Below are positions 1-7,577 of a stretch of 9,050 bases of DNA, in pieces. Under the pieces are notes generated by a model. That model searched no databases, was not told the DNA's origin, and saw nothing but the letters and a program-made list of their open reading frames with translations. Numbering within the stretch: the stretch's first letter is position 1; every line of letters starts with the position of its first letter. Source of the stretch: Leptolyngbyaceae cyanobacterium SM1_3_5 (GTDB lineage: Bacteria; Cyanobacteriota; Cyanobacteriia; Elainellales; Elainellaceae); contig JAAUTJ010000145.1 of NCBI GenBank assembly GCA_012031475.1, forward strand, positions 1 to 9,050, written 5' to 3'. The translations under genes and the position numbers were made by a program.

Positions 1-1
1 T

Positions 2-106
2 TTGGAATTGATTAGCGAGGTCAAACGCAAATCGCTACCCGCGATCGCTCAAGTAGCACTCCTTATGATGCTCAATCCTGAGCGATCCGAACGCATCATC
101 CATTGA
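2..106 (+). CDS. C-terminal end of an unidentified protein (5' truncated)
   Basis: An open frame enters from the left edge (codons from base 2) and stops at TGA 104-106, giving 34 residues that end in NPERSERIIH. The stretch is mixed hydrophobic and charged (for example AIAQVALLMML) and looks like a helical C-terminus. It contains an in-frame HIP1 site at 41-48, as coding DNA in this window often does. No family motif is visible and I do not recognise the protein. The other two forward frames close early (one at codon 5), which supports this frame, but so short a fragment could be open by chance. It shares the strand of the downstream operon and is separated from it by 183 nt. Confidence 0.45.
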   Translation: MELISEVKRKSLPAIAQVALLMMLNPERSERIIH

Positions 107-128
107 CAGCAAATTTGACAGCAAATTT
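103..128. repeat. 12-bp direct tandem repeat, two copies
   Basis: The unit TTGACAGCAAAT is present at 103-114 and exactly again at 115-126, and the pattern continues for two more bases. The first copy includes the stop codon of the upstream fragment. Each unit carries TTGACA, identical to a consensus -35 hexamer, and the junction forms the palindrome CAAATTTG (110-117). No good -10 hexamer sits 16-18 nt after either TTGACA, so a promoter role is not well supported. It may be a simple slippage duplication or a paired protein-binding site. Confidence 0.75.
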
Positions 129-200
129 ACGCTGGCTAAATCGCGATCGCAGTTTACTTTTCAGTAGAAAGACGGAGTGAGTCTTGTCCGAGAAGGCAGT

Positions 201-206
201 TATGAT
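201..206 (+). promoter_or_regulatory. Candidate -10 element (TATGAT)
   Basis: TATGAT differs from the TATAAT consensus at one position and lies 84 nt before the first glycosyltransferase start. The hexamer 17 nt upstream (TGAGTC, 178-183) is a poor -35, so this would have to be a -10-dependent promoter. It is the best promoter candidate in the leader (107-289), which otherwise shows no hairpin terminator, RNA gene or convincing ORF. This is inference from a short motif only. Confidence 0.2.
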
Positions 207-278
207 GCGCTGGTAACAGCAGGGGCAGTTGGTAAGTGTGAGGAAGTTCGGTGACTCAGCAGCCTTGAAGCGATTGGC

Positions 279-282
279 AGGA
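279..282 (+). promoter_or_regulatory. Ribosome binding site of the first glycosyltransferase
   Basis: AGGA lies 7 nt before ATG 290 and supports that start. Confidence 0.5.
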
Positions 283-289
283 TTGAGCG

Positions 290-1429
290 ATGCTCAGTGA
301 CACTCCCCTGGTTTCAGTAATTATTCCGGCTTACAACGCCGCCGCTTTTATCGATCGCACCCTACGTTCGGTGCTGGCGCAGACTTACCGTAATTTGGAA
401 GTGCTGGTAGTAGACGATGGCTCGACGGATCGCACCTCAGAAATTGTTACAGCTTTTGCCCGACAGGACGATCGCGTCCGGCTATTGCGGCAGACCAACG
501 CCGGAGTTGCCGCCGCTCGTAATTTGGCGATCGCTCATGCAAAAGGCGAGTTTATCGCTCCGATCGATGCAGATGACATCTGGTATCCCCACAATCTTGA
601 AAAGCAAGTTGAGTGCATGGTGCGGGGAGGTTCTTGGGTGGGGCTGGTTTATTCCTGGTCGGTTGACATTGACGAATTCGATGTACCTCTGGGCGGTTTT
701 CGGGCGGCAAAAATCGAAGGGAATGTGTATGCCACGTTAATCTGTCATAACTTCCTGGGCAATGCCAGTGCCACAATGATGCGGCGTAGCTGCTTAGAGC
801 AGGTGGGCGGATACGATGCAGCGCTGCGATCGCAAAACGCTCAGGGCTGCGAGGATTGGGATCTGTATTTGCGGATTGCGGAAAAGCATGAGTTCCGCGT
901 GGTTCCAGCCTTTTTGATCGGCTATCGCAAACTGTCGGTCAGCATGTCTTGTGACTATTCTCAGATGGCGCGATCGCATCAATTTGTCATGCAGGCCGCT
1001 CAGCAGCAGCACCCGGAACTGCCCTCTGGAATTTTTCGCCTGTCGCGCAGCAATTTGTACCTGTACTTTGCTCACCAAAGTCACCGCTTCAAACAGCATC
1101 GCACCACGCTGTTCTGGCTCGGACAAGCATTGCGAGCCGATGCCCTCACGCCCTGGATTCGGTTTGGGCTGTATTCGCTGCTGCTGCAAAGTCTAGGCGG
1201 ACTGCTGGAATCTGTCTTCTTCCCAGTTGCGGCTAGTCGTTCGTTAACGCAAACCAGTCCAGCAGATTCGGCGCTAACGCTGACTGAAATTCAGCAGCAA
1301 AAACGATCGATCGCCCTGATGGTGTTCATGGGCAATGTCTTTCACCGAGCCATTTCTCGTCTTACCAACCGTTCGTTGCAGTTCGCCGCCAACTCATCTG
1401 ATTCCAAGTCTCCAAGGGGCGTTGCATGA
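290..1429 (+). CDS. Glycosyltransferase family 2 protein
   Basis: A 379-residue GT-A fold enzyme that should move a sugar from a nucleotide-sugar donor to a glycan or lipid acceptor at the cytoplasmic face of the membrane. The N-terminus has the GT2 opening VSVIIPAYNAAAF (residues 8-20), then VVDDGSTD (40-47), the AARNLAI stretch (76-82) and the metal-binding DXD as DADD (93-96). The later acidic pair is in CEDWDLYLRIA (E188 D189), the usual place of the catalytic base. Residues after about 230 are helical, with a hydrophobic patch around 285-310 that may contact the membrane. The gene opens the cluster, and its TGA overlaps the ABC transporter ATG by 4 nt (ATGA), which implies co-translation. 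Donor and acceptor cannot be told. It is clearly more distant from the three tandem paralogues at 4454-7577 than they are from one another. Confidence 0.9.
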   Translation: MLSDTPLVSVIIPAYNAAAFIDRTLRSVLAQTYRNLEVLVVDDGSTDRTSEIVTAFARQDDRVRLLRQTNAGVAAARNLAIAHAKGEFIAPIDADDIWYPHNLEKQVECMVRGGSWVGLVYSWSVDIDEFDVPLGGFRAAKIEGNVYATLICHNFLGNASATMMRRSCLEQVGGYDAALRSQNAQGCEDWDLYLRIAEKHEFRVVPAFLIGYRKLSVSMSCDYSQMARSHQFVMQAAQQQHPELPSGIFRLSRSNLYLYFAHQSHRFKQHRTTLFWLGQALRADALTPWIRFGLYSLLLQSLGGLLESVFFPVAASRSLTQTSPADSALTLTEIQQQKRSIALMVFMGNVFHRAISRLTNRSLQFAANSSDSKSPRGVA

Positions 1430-3218
1430 GAAATTTTGTCGCCATCAAACGACTGCTGCCCCTGGTCAGGCTTTATCCCTGGGCAATTCCAACGATCGTA
1501 GTGCTAGGCGTTTTGTCCTCGCTGTTTGAGGGACTGAGCATCAGCCTGTTCATCCCGGTTCTGCAAACGCTTCTGCAAGATGCACCGCAGGCGGCCAGCG
1601 ACAGCCCGCTGCTTCAGGGTTTGTTTTATGTCCTAGAGAGCATTCCTGAGCGCGATCGCTTGTGGATGCTGCCCGCCGCGATCTTCGGCTGCATCTTAAT
1701 CAAAAACGGGCTGGGCTATGCCAACACCGTCCTTTCTGCCTGGTTCAACTCCCGCATCAGCCATCGCTTGCGATCTCAGGTGTTTGATCAGTTGCTCAGC
1801 GTCGGCTATAGCTACTTGGAAACTCAAGAGTCCGGCAAGCTGATGAATACCTTAGCCAGCGAAACTTGGCGCACCAGTCAGGCGCTTTCCACTTTCATTA
1901 GTCTGATCACCACTGCCTGCACCACAATCGTGTATGCGGCACTGCTGATGCTGATTTCTTGGCCGCTAACCTTGCTGATCGCGATCGTCATGGCGTTAAT
2001 TTCCCTGACGATTCAGCTTGTGACGCACCGCATCAAACGACTCGGCCAGCAGGCAGTCCAGGCCAACGCGGATTTAGGGGTGCGGATGTATGAGGGATTG
2101 ATCGGGATGCGAACGATCCGCGCCTTTGGACAGGAAGACTATGAACAGCAAAAGTTCGATCGCACCTCGCGCCGAGTCCAAAAAGCGCTGCTTAAGCTGG
2201 ATATCGTGTCTGGAACGGTGCATCCGCTGTATGAGATGCTTTCCGCCCTGCTGGTGCTGAGTATTCTGGTTTTGGTTGGGCTGCACGATCGCACTTCGCT
2301 GCCGACCTTGCTGACCTTTCTGTTTATGCTGTACCGCTTGCAGCCGCAGATGCAGCAGATCGATGGCTACCGCACTTCCCTTTTGGCGCTCTCTAGCTCG
2401 ATCGACGATGTGTTTCTGTTTCTCGAACGTTCCGACAAACCGTATTTGCGATCGGGAACCCTGCCGTTTTTTGGCCTACAGCAGCACATCGCCCTACAGT
2501 CGGTCGGCTTTCGCTACACCGCGCAGGACAAACCCGCGCTAGACAACGTTTCTCTGCAAATTGCGGCGGGCAAAACAACGGCCTTGGTGGGGCCATCAGG
2601 AGCAGGCAAATCGACGCTCATCAACTTAATTTGTCGCTTCCACGACCCGACTGAAGGGGAAATTTGGGTAGACCGCCAGCCGCTGCGATCGCTTGACCTG
2701 AAAAGCTGGCGTGAGCGCATGGCGATCGTCAGTCAAGACATTCATATCTTCAATGCGACGATCGCTGAAATATTGCCTATGGTCGTCCGAACGCCAGCCG
2801 TGCAGAAATTATTGCGGCAGCAGAACAAGCCCATGCCCACGAATTTATCGACCCGTTGCCTCAAAGCTATGATACGCCTGTTGGCGATCGCGGCGTTCGG
2901 CTTTCGGGCGGACAGCGGCAGCGCATTGCCCTCGCCCGCGCCATCATCCGCAATCCCGACATTCTGATTTTGGATGAAGCCACGAATGCGCTGGACAGCA
3001 TCTCTGAATTCTTGATCCAAGAAGCTCTCGATTTGTTTGGACGCGATCGCACCGTGATTGTGATTGCCCATCGCTTTTCAACCATTGAACACGCTGATCA
3101 AATTGTGGTGCTTGATCAGGGAAAAATTGCCGAACAAGGTACGCTCGATCGGCTGCTGCTGCAAGATGGGCTGTTTGCTCAAATGTACCGATTGCAAAAT
3201 CGCGCCCTCAAACCCTAG
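1426..3218 (+). CDS. MsbA-type ABC exporter half-transporter, frameshifted as read
   Basis: A type I ABC exporter with fused membrane and ATPase domains, expected to dimerise and flip or export a lipid or lipid-linked glycan. About six membrane segments are visible (roughly residues 18-46, 80-105, 155-178, 180-200, 268-285, 290-306), then the nucleotide-binding domain from about 350: Walker A GPSGAGKST (389-397) and Q-loop VSQDIHIF (Q437). The frame then breaks. After ATCGCTGAAATATT at 2761-2774 the protein continues only in the next frame, as if one A were missing from GAAAAT. With that base restored the reading gives IAENIAYGRP, signature LSGGQ (493-497), Walker B ILILDE (D517 E518) and H-loop H549, 597 residues in all, the normal family length. 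As read, frame one stops at 2967 in unrelated residues. All ATPase motifs are intact, so I favour a sequencing error over a decayed gene. MsbA-like lipid flippase and polysaccharide or peptide exporter are both possible. Confidence 0.88.
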
Positions 3219-3246
3219 CTTCAATCCTTCTAGCTGCAATCTTTAT

Positions 3247-4461
3247 ATGTCCTACGCGATCGTTGACCTCGAAGTCACCCAGCCCCTACCGACCCTGACC
3301 ATTCCCCCAGGCAAAACCGGAATTGCCCTAGTTGTGCGTTGTCACGATCGACCCGTCGGGCTGCTGCTCAAATCACTGCCTGCGGGCGCGATCGCTCCTG
3401 GTGAACTCGCAGACTGGATTGCTCGAGAACTGGGAGCCAAGCTGCTGCAAGAACGCATTCGCGAAGAGATTGCGATTTCGACCAAACCCGTCGATTTTCC
3501 CAGTTTAACCGTCGCCATCTGCACGAAAGATCGCCCCGATTACGTTCAGCGACTGCTGCGATCGCTGCTGCCGCTCCAGCAAAATCAGGACATATCCCGA
3601 TTTGAAATTCTGGTCGTAGACAATGCACCGAGCAACGATCGCACTCAGGCAGTCGTGTCAGATTTTTCCAACGTTGGCTACATTCGCGAACCGAAAGCGG
3701 GTCTAGACTTTGCCCGCAACCGCGCTTTGCAAGAAGCAACCGGGGAACTGCTGGCGTTTTTGGATGATGATGTCGTGGTCGATCGCCACTGGCTCAGCGG
3801 GCTGCAAGAAGCGTGGGCAGAAAATCCAGACGCAGCAGCGTTCACAGGACTTGTGCTGCCCTACGAACTGGAAACAGAAGCGCAGATTTTGTTTGAGCAG
3901 CGCGGCGGCTTTCGACGAGGATTTGAGAAGATTCGCTACGGTCAGATTTTGCCGAACAATGTGGAGTATCCCTGCGGTTCCGGCATTTTTGGGGCAGGGT
4001 GCAACATGGCGTTTCGGCGCGATCGGCTCAGGGCGATCGGTGGATTTGATGACGCACTCGACACGGGCGCACCACTTCCGGGCGGCGGAGATATCGACAT
4101 CTTCTACCGAATCATCCGAGCAGGCTATCCGCTGGTGTATGAACCGCGCTATCTCGTCTTCCATCAGCATCGCCGCGAACTCGCTCAGCTTCGGCGTCAA
4201 TATTGGAGTTGGGGCTTGGGCGTCATGGCCTTCGTGACGAAATCCTACCAGGACGACTCAACGCAGCGATCGAAGTTCCTGCGCTTGATCGCCTGGTGGT
4301 ACAAGGACAAGCTAGGCCAACTGCTGCGTAGCTTCACCAAGCCGCAGCAGATTCCGCCCGCGATGATTTTGGCCGAACTGTGGGGCGGAATTGTCGGATT
4401 GCTTGGTGAGTACGATCGATCCCGCGATCGAGTCCAAGCGATTCGGAGGCAGTATGAGTAA
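3247..4461 (+). CDS. Glycosyltransferase family 2 protein with N-terminal accessory module
   Basis: A 404-residue protein. Residues 1-80 (starting MSYAIVDLEVTQPLP) are not part of the GT fold and look like a small beta-rich module followed by a helix. The GT-A domain starts at about 84 with SLTVAICTKDRP, then VVDNAPSNDR (123-132), LDFARNRAL (153-161) and the metal-binding DDD (173-175, in FLDDDVVVD). The late acidic motif GGGDIDIFYRI (279-289) is the probable catalytic site. I chose ATG 3247, 28 nt after the ABC stop, because the module opens there exactly as in the homologue at 7574. An in-frame start at 3064 would run through ABC coding sequence. No clear Shine-Dalgarno is seen. The C-terminal 100 residues are helical with basic and aromatic patches, suggesting membrane association. 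Its stop overlaps the next start by 8 nt (ATGAGTAA). Sugar specificity is unknown. Confidence 0.87.
   Translation: MSYAIVDLEVTQPLPTLTIPPGKTGIALVVRCHDRPVGLLLKSLPAGAIAPGELADWIARELGAKLLQERIREEIAISTKPVDFPSLTVAICTKDRPDYVQRLLRSLLPLQQNQDISRFEILVVDNAPSNDRTQAVVSDFSNVGYIREPKAGLDFARNRALQEATGELLAFLDDDVVVDRHWLSGLQEAWAENPDAAAFTGLVLPYELETEAQILFEQRGGFRRGFEKIRYGQILPNNVEYPCGSGIFGAGCNMAFRRDRLRAIGGFDDALDTGAPLPGGGDIDIFYRIIRAGYPLVYEPRYLVFHQHRRELAQLRRQYWSWGLGVMAFVTKSYQDDSTQRSKFLRLIAWWYKDKLGQLLRSFTKPQQIPPAMILAELWGGIVGLLGEYDRSRDRVQAIRRQYE
4445..4449 (+). promoter_or_regulatory. Shine-Dalgarno GGAGG of the first tandem glycosyltransferase
   Basis: GGAGG lies 4 nt before ATG 4454, inside the end of the preceding gene. 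It is a strong site that fixes the start at 4454 rather than the in-frame upstream codons near 4391. Confidence 0.65.
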
Positions 4462-5485
4462 CCATCCGCACCGCGCTGTGATTCTTCCGGTTTCAGAGAT
4501 CGATCGCCCCTTGTGGTCGGTGATGATCCCCACATATAACTGCGCCGACTATCTGCGGCAGACGCTCACAAGTGTGCTGGCACAAGATCCGGGTGCGGAC
4601 GTGATGCAAATTCAAGTGGTGGACGATCATTCGACGCTGGACGATCCCGAAGCGGTTGTCAAAGAGTTAGGACAAGGGCGAGTCGAGTTTTATCGCCAGC
4701 CGCAAAACGTCGGGCATACGCGCAACTTTGCCACCTGCTTGCTGCGATCGCGTGGACATCTGATTCACCTGCTGCACGGCGATGACTGTGTGCTGAATGG
4801 TTTCTATGTCACGCTGCAACGCGCTTTTGCCGAGCGACCTGAAATCGGTGCAGCGTTTTGTCGGCAAATCTATATGGACGAACACGGACACTGGCAGGAG
4901 TTTTCACCCCTTGAGCAGGCAGAAAGCGGTGTTTTGGCAACCTGGCTGGAAAAGATTGCCGTCTATCAGCGGATTCAAACACCCTCGATCGTGGTGCGCC
5001 GCAGTGTCTATGAGCAGTTAGGCGGATTCGATCAGCGACTCGCTTGGGCAGAAGATTGGGAAATGTGGGTTCGCATTGCCGCCCATTACCCCTGCTGGTA
5101 TGAGCCGCAGCCGCTCGCTGCCTACCGAATGCATTCGGCTTCCAGTACGGGACGACATGCCTGCACCGGAGAAAATATTCGCGATTTGGTGCGGGCGATC
5201 GAAATCATCAAATCCTACTTACCCGAAGTCCATGCAGACGCATTGCCTCAATGTTCTAGAGAACACTGGGCATTTTATGCTCGCTGGTTAGCGTATCAAA
5301 TGCTGTCGCAGGGCAAGCTCGAAGGTGCGATCGCTCAAGTCCAAGCGGGCATTATTTGTGGACAGTCTCTCAAGGTGAAGTTGGCAATGATTCCACTGCA
5401 ATTGCGGATTGGTTTGTGCTGGATGAGGCAGAAGCTTCAGCCCGTTGCCTCTTCTCAGCCAGCCGTCAAGACGGAGATGCCGTGA
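4454..5485 (+). CDS. Glycosyltransferase family 2 protein, tandem paralogue 1
   Basis: A 343-residue GT2 enzyme. The GT-A domain opens with WSVMIPTYNCADYLRQTL (21-38), followed by VVDDHSTLDD (55-64) and the metal-site segment LLHGDD (106-111), where HGDD stands in for the usual DXDD. The late acidic pair is in AEDWEMWVRIAAHYP (E200 D201). The last 90 residues are helical and hold a segment (about 272-300) of the form A-YA-WLAYQMLSQGKLEGAIAQV that resembles a single TPR-like hairpin. It overlaps the preceding gene by 8 nt and the next by 1 nt (TGATG). It is the first of three consecutive paralogues. Its segment 15-83 is identical in protein sequence to that of paralogue 3 except for nothing I could find, while it differs from paralogue 2 at several positions. 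Donor and acceptor are unknown. Confidence 0.88.
   Translation: MSNHPHRAVILPVSEIDRPLWSVMIPTYNCADYLRQTLTSVLAQDPGADVMQIQVVDDHSTLDDPEAVVKELGQGRVEFYRQPQNVGHTRNFATCLLRSRGHLIHLLHGDDCVLNGFYVTLQRAFAERPEIGAAFCRQIYMDEHGHWQEFSPLEQAESGVLATWLEKIAVYQRIQTPSIVVRRSVYEQLGGFDQRLAWAEDWEMWVRIAAHYPCWYEPQPLAAYRMHSASSTGRHACTGENIRDLVRAIEIIKSYLPEVHADALPQCSREHWAFYARWLAYQMLSQGKLEGAIAQVQAGIICGQSLKVKLAMIPLQLRIGLCWMRQKLQPVASSQPAVKTEMP
5473..5476 (+). promoter_or_regulatory. Shine-Dalgarno GGAG of the second tandem glycosyltransferase
   Basis: GGAG lies 8 nt before ATG 5485 and supports that start over the in-frame upstream codons that overlap the preceding gene. Confidence 0.55.
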
Positions 5486-6537
5486 TGCGTCAAAATACTG
5501 CTCACCGAGCGGCGATCGATCCTGTTCCAAACGGTGTCTCCCGTCCCCTGTGGTCGGTGATGATCCCCACGTACAACTGTGCTGGCTATCTGCGGCAGAC
5601 GCTTGCAAGTGTGCTGGCACAAGATCCGGGTGCCGACGCGATGCAAATTCAAGTGGTGGATGACCATTCGACCTTGGATGATCCCGAAGCCATTGTGCAG
5701 GAGTTGGGGCAAGGACGGGTTGAGTTTTATCGCCAGCCGCAGAATATGGGCTACATTCGCAACTTCGAGACTTGTTTGCAGCGATCGCACGGCCATCTCG
5801 TCCACCTCCTGCACGGCGATGATTTAGTCCGAATCGGCTTCTATGAAAAACTTCAGCAGGCATTCGCGCAATATCCCGAACTGGGAGCCGCCTACTGTCG
5901 CCACATCATTGCGGATGATGATGGACATTGGCAACGCCTTTCGCCTGTGGAGCAGCCGGAAAGCGGCATTCTCAGCGATGCGATCGCGCGAATTGTCAGC
6001 CGTCATCCGATTCAAACGCCCTCGATCGCCGTCCGCCGTCGCGTTTATGAGCAGTTGGGCGGGTTCGATCGCCGCATGGCTTCCTGTGGCGAAGATTGGG
6101 AAATGTGGGTTCGCATTGCCGTCCACTATCCGATCGGGTTTGAGACCGAACCGCTTGCCATCTATCGCTCTCGTGCCGCTTCGCTCAGCGGTAAGGCAGT
6201 ACGTAGCGGCCAGAATCTTCGCGATGTCCGGCTGGCAACCCAGATCATTCGACCCTACTTGCCTGCCGCCCAAGCCAAATCCCTTGATCAGCAAGCTAGA
6301 CATCTTTGGGCATTTTGGGGTTTGTATTGTGCGCGGGATATGCTGGCGCAGGGCGACTACAGGGGGGCACTGGTACAAATCCGCGAGGCGCTACAGTGTG
6401 CAACCTCTGCTTCTGTCCTTCAATTTTTGCCGTCAGTTTTGTGGGCGATCGTTCCCCACTGGAGCCAGCAGCTACAGCAAGCTTGGCATCGACTGGGCAG
6501 TCGTGAAAATCACCTGTCGCGATCGGAGAGTCTGTAA
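5485..6537 (+). CDS. Glycosyltransferase family 2 protein, tandem paralogue 2
   Basis: A 350-residue GT2 enzyme starting MRQNTAHRAA. The frame stays open upstream to about 5356, but ATG 5485 is preferred because it has a GGAG site, forms a TGATG junction with the previous stop, and aligns with the N-termini of its two paralogues. Visible motifs are PLWSVMIPTYNCAGYLRQ (21-38), VVDDHSTLDD (57-66), LLHGDD (108-113) as the metal-site segment, and GEDWEMWVRI (E203 D204). The C-terminal 90 residues include a helical pair around 280-310 (ending GDYRGALVQIREAL) with TPR-like spacing. Residues 89-113 match paralogue 3 exactly apart from the flanks, while paralogue 1 differs there. It probably adds a sugar in the same pathway as its neighbours, possibly with a different donor or linkage. 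Confidence 0.88.
   Translation: MRQNTAHRAAIDPVPNGVSRPLWSVMIPTYNCAGYLRQTLASVLAQDPGADAMQIQVVDDHSTLDDPEAIVQELGQGRVEFYRQPQNMGYIRNFETCLQRSHGHLVHLLHGDDLVRIGFYEKLQQAFAQYPELGAAYCRHIIADDDGHWQRLSPVEQPESGILSDAIARIVSRHPIQTPSIAVRRRVYEQLGGFDRRMASCGEDWEMWVRIAVHYPIGFETEPLAIYRSRAASLSGKAVRSGQNLRDVRLATQIIRPYLPAAQAKSLDQQARHLWAFWGLYCARDMLAQGDYRGALVQIREALQCATSASVLQFLPSVLWAIVPHWSQQLQQAWHRLGSRENHLSRSESL
6525..6528 (+). promoter_or_regulatory. Probable Shine-Dalgarno GGAG of the third tandem glycosyltransferase
   Basis: GGAG lies 11 nt before ATG 6540, a slightly long spacing. The start follows the preceding TAA by 2 nt. Confidence 0.4.
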
Positions 6538-6539
6538 AA

Positions 6540-7577
6540 ATGGCAGATCAAGCCGATCGCGCTGTGATTCCTCCAGTTTTAGAGATCGATCGCCCCTTGT
6601 GGTCGGTGATGATTCCCACGTACAACTGCGCTGACTATCTGCGGCAGACGCTCACCAGCGTTTTAGCTCAAGACCCTGGTGCAGACGTGATGCAAATTCA
6701 AGTCGTGGACGATCATTCGACGCTCGATGATCCCGAAGCGGTTGTCAAAGAGTTAGGACAAGGGCGAGTTGAATTCTACCGTCAGCCGCACAACAAAGGT
6801 TACATCCGCAACTTTGAGACTTGTTTGCAGCGATCGCACGGCCATCTCGTCCATCTCCTGCACGGCGATGATTACGTCTTGGATGGGTTCTATCAGCATT
6901 TACAGCAGGCATTCGAGCAGCATCCTGAAATCGGGGCGGCATTTTGTCGGCATTGGTACGTGAACGAATCGGGAGAAGTCGAAGCACCGTCGCCCTTGGA
7001 GTTGCCTGAAGGCGGCATTCTTCCTGAGTGGTTAGAGCGAATTGCCAGTGGACAGCGGCTCACCACGCCCTCGATCGCCGTGCGTCGTTTGGTATATGAA
7101 CAGTTGGGCGGGTTCGATCGCCGCTTTGTTTGCGCCGGAGAAGATTGGGAAATGTGGGTTCGGATTGCGGCACACTACCCCGTCTGGTTTGAGCCAGAAC
7201 CTTTGGCGGCTTATCGTGTGACGCGGGCGGGATCGCTGACGGCAGGAGCGGCGCGAAATCATCGACTGGTGCAGGATATGCGAAAAGCAACGGAAATCAT
7301 CGAATCCTATCTATCCAACCATTTGGCGAAACGACAGGCCGATCGCGCTGCGGCTCAAGCCAGACGCCTATATGCTTCTTGGGCACTGGGGACGGCAGAA
7401 AAGCTGTTGATCACCCAAGATTGGCAAGGTGCGATCGCCCAAATCGAAGAGGCGCTCCGGTGTAGTCGTGCTTTGGCTATCCGGCGCGACGTGCTGCGGC
7501 TGCGCTGCAAAATCCAGCTTTCAAGTCTGCGGCAGCGCATGAATCAATGGAAAAATGCTGGGAGGCAAGCATCGTGA
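6540..7577 (+). CDS. Glycosyltransferase family 2 protein, tandem paralogue 3
   Basis: A 345-residue GT2 enzyme. Motifs are WSVMIPTYNCADYLRQTL (21-38), VVDDHSTLDD (55-64), LLHGDD (106-111) and GEDWEMWVRIAAHYP (E201 D202). The acceptor-side region (about 137-175) is clearly different from both other copies, with WYVNESGEVEAPSP where copy 1 has IYMDEHGHWQEFSP. The C-terminal 85 residues hold a helical repeat-like segment (about 280-308, ending DWQGAIAQIEEAL). In its first 83 residues it matches copy 1, and from 88 to 111 it matches copy 2, so it appears mosaic. Its TGA overlaps the GTG start of the next gene by 4 nt. Sugar specificity is unknown. Confidence 0.88.
   Translation: MADQADRAVIPPVLEIDRPLWSVMIPTYNCADYLRQTLTSVLAQDPGADVMQIQVVDDHSTLDDPEAVVKELGQGRVEFYRQPHNKGYIRNFETCLQRSHGHLVHLLHGDDYVLDGFYQHLQQAFEQHPEIGAAFCRHWYVNESGEVEAPSPLELPEGGILPEWLERIASGQRLTTPSIAVRRLVYEQLGGFDRRFVCAGEDWEMWVRIAAHYPVWFEPEPLAAYRVTRAGSLTAGAARNHRLVQDMRKATEIIESYLSNHLAKRQADRAAAQARRLYASWALGTAEKLLITQDWQGAIAQIEEALRCSRALAIRRDVLRLRCKIQLSSLRQRMNQWKNAGRQAS
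7560..7565 (+). promoter_or_regulatory. Shine-Dalgarno GGGAGG that selects the GTG start
   Basis: GGGAGG lies 8 nt before GTG 7574. It is the strongest ribosome binding site in the window and favours GTG 7574 over ATG 7547, which lies deeper inside the previous gene and has no such site. Confidence 0.65.

Larger units (their letters stand above)
4454..7577 (+). repeat. Tandem triplication of a glycosyltransferase gene
   Basis: Three consecutive genes (4454, 5485 and 6540 starts) encode the same architecture with almost identical 5' halves and divergent 3' ends. Exact shared DNA blocks differ by pair: 28 nt between copies 1 and 2 (4569-4596 and 5606-5633), 41 nt between copies 1 and 3 (4643-4683 and 6729-6769), and 38 nt between copies 2 and 3 (5767-5804 and 6816-6853). 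In each case the third copy differs in the block. This shows local duplication, and the switching partners suggest later recombination among copies. Confidence 0.85.

Noticed and set aside
177..254. A 25-codon ORF starting at GTG 177 in the leader
   Set aside because: The only GGAG overlaps the start codon, so it cannot serve as a ribosome binding site. There is no family similarity I can see, and the length is within chance.
2761..3218. Programmed frameshift as the explanation for the split ABC exporter
   Set aside because: The site has only three A residues and lacks an X-XXY-YYZ slippery heptamer or an evident downstream structure. ABC exporters of this type are not known to need recoding. 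A missing base is simpler.
3064..3246. In-frame extension of the module-bearing glycosyltransferase upstream to 3064
   Set aside because: This stretch overlaps the ABC exporter coding sequence through its H-loop and tail in another frame. The homologous module begins at the residues encoded from 3247.
3703..4200. A 165-codon open frame on the minus strand
   Set aside because: It is antisense to the glycosyltransferase at 3247, whose motifs are complete. It has no recognisable domain.
5356..5484. In-frame extension of tandem paralogue 2 upstream of ATG 5485
   Set aside because: It lies inside paralogue 1 and has no counterpart in the other two copies. ATG 5485 has a ribosome binding site and a TGATG junction.
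5843..6634. A 263-codon open frame on the + strand overlapping paralogues 2 and 3
   Set aside because: It runs in a different frame through two genes with intact glycosyltransferase motifs, and its translation shows no domain. GC-rich cyanobacterial codon use leaves such shadow frames open.
4454..7577. Assembly duplication as the cause of the three tandem paralogues
   Set aside because: The copies differ by many substitutions and have distinct 3' halves and junctions, so they are real separate genes.
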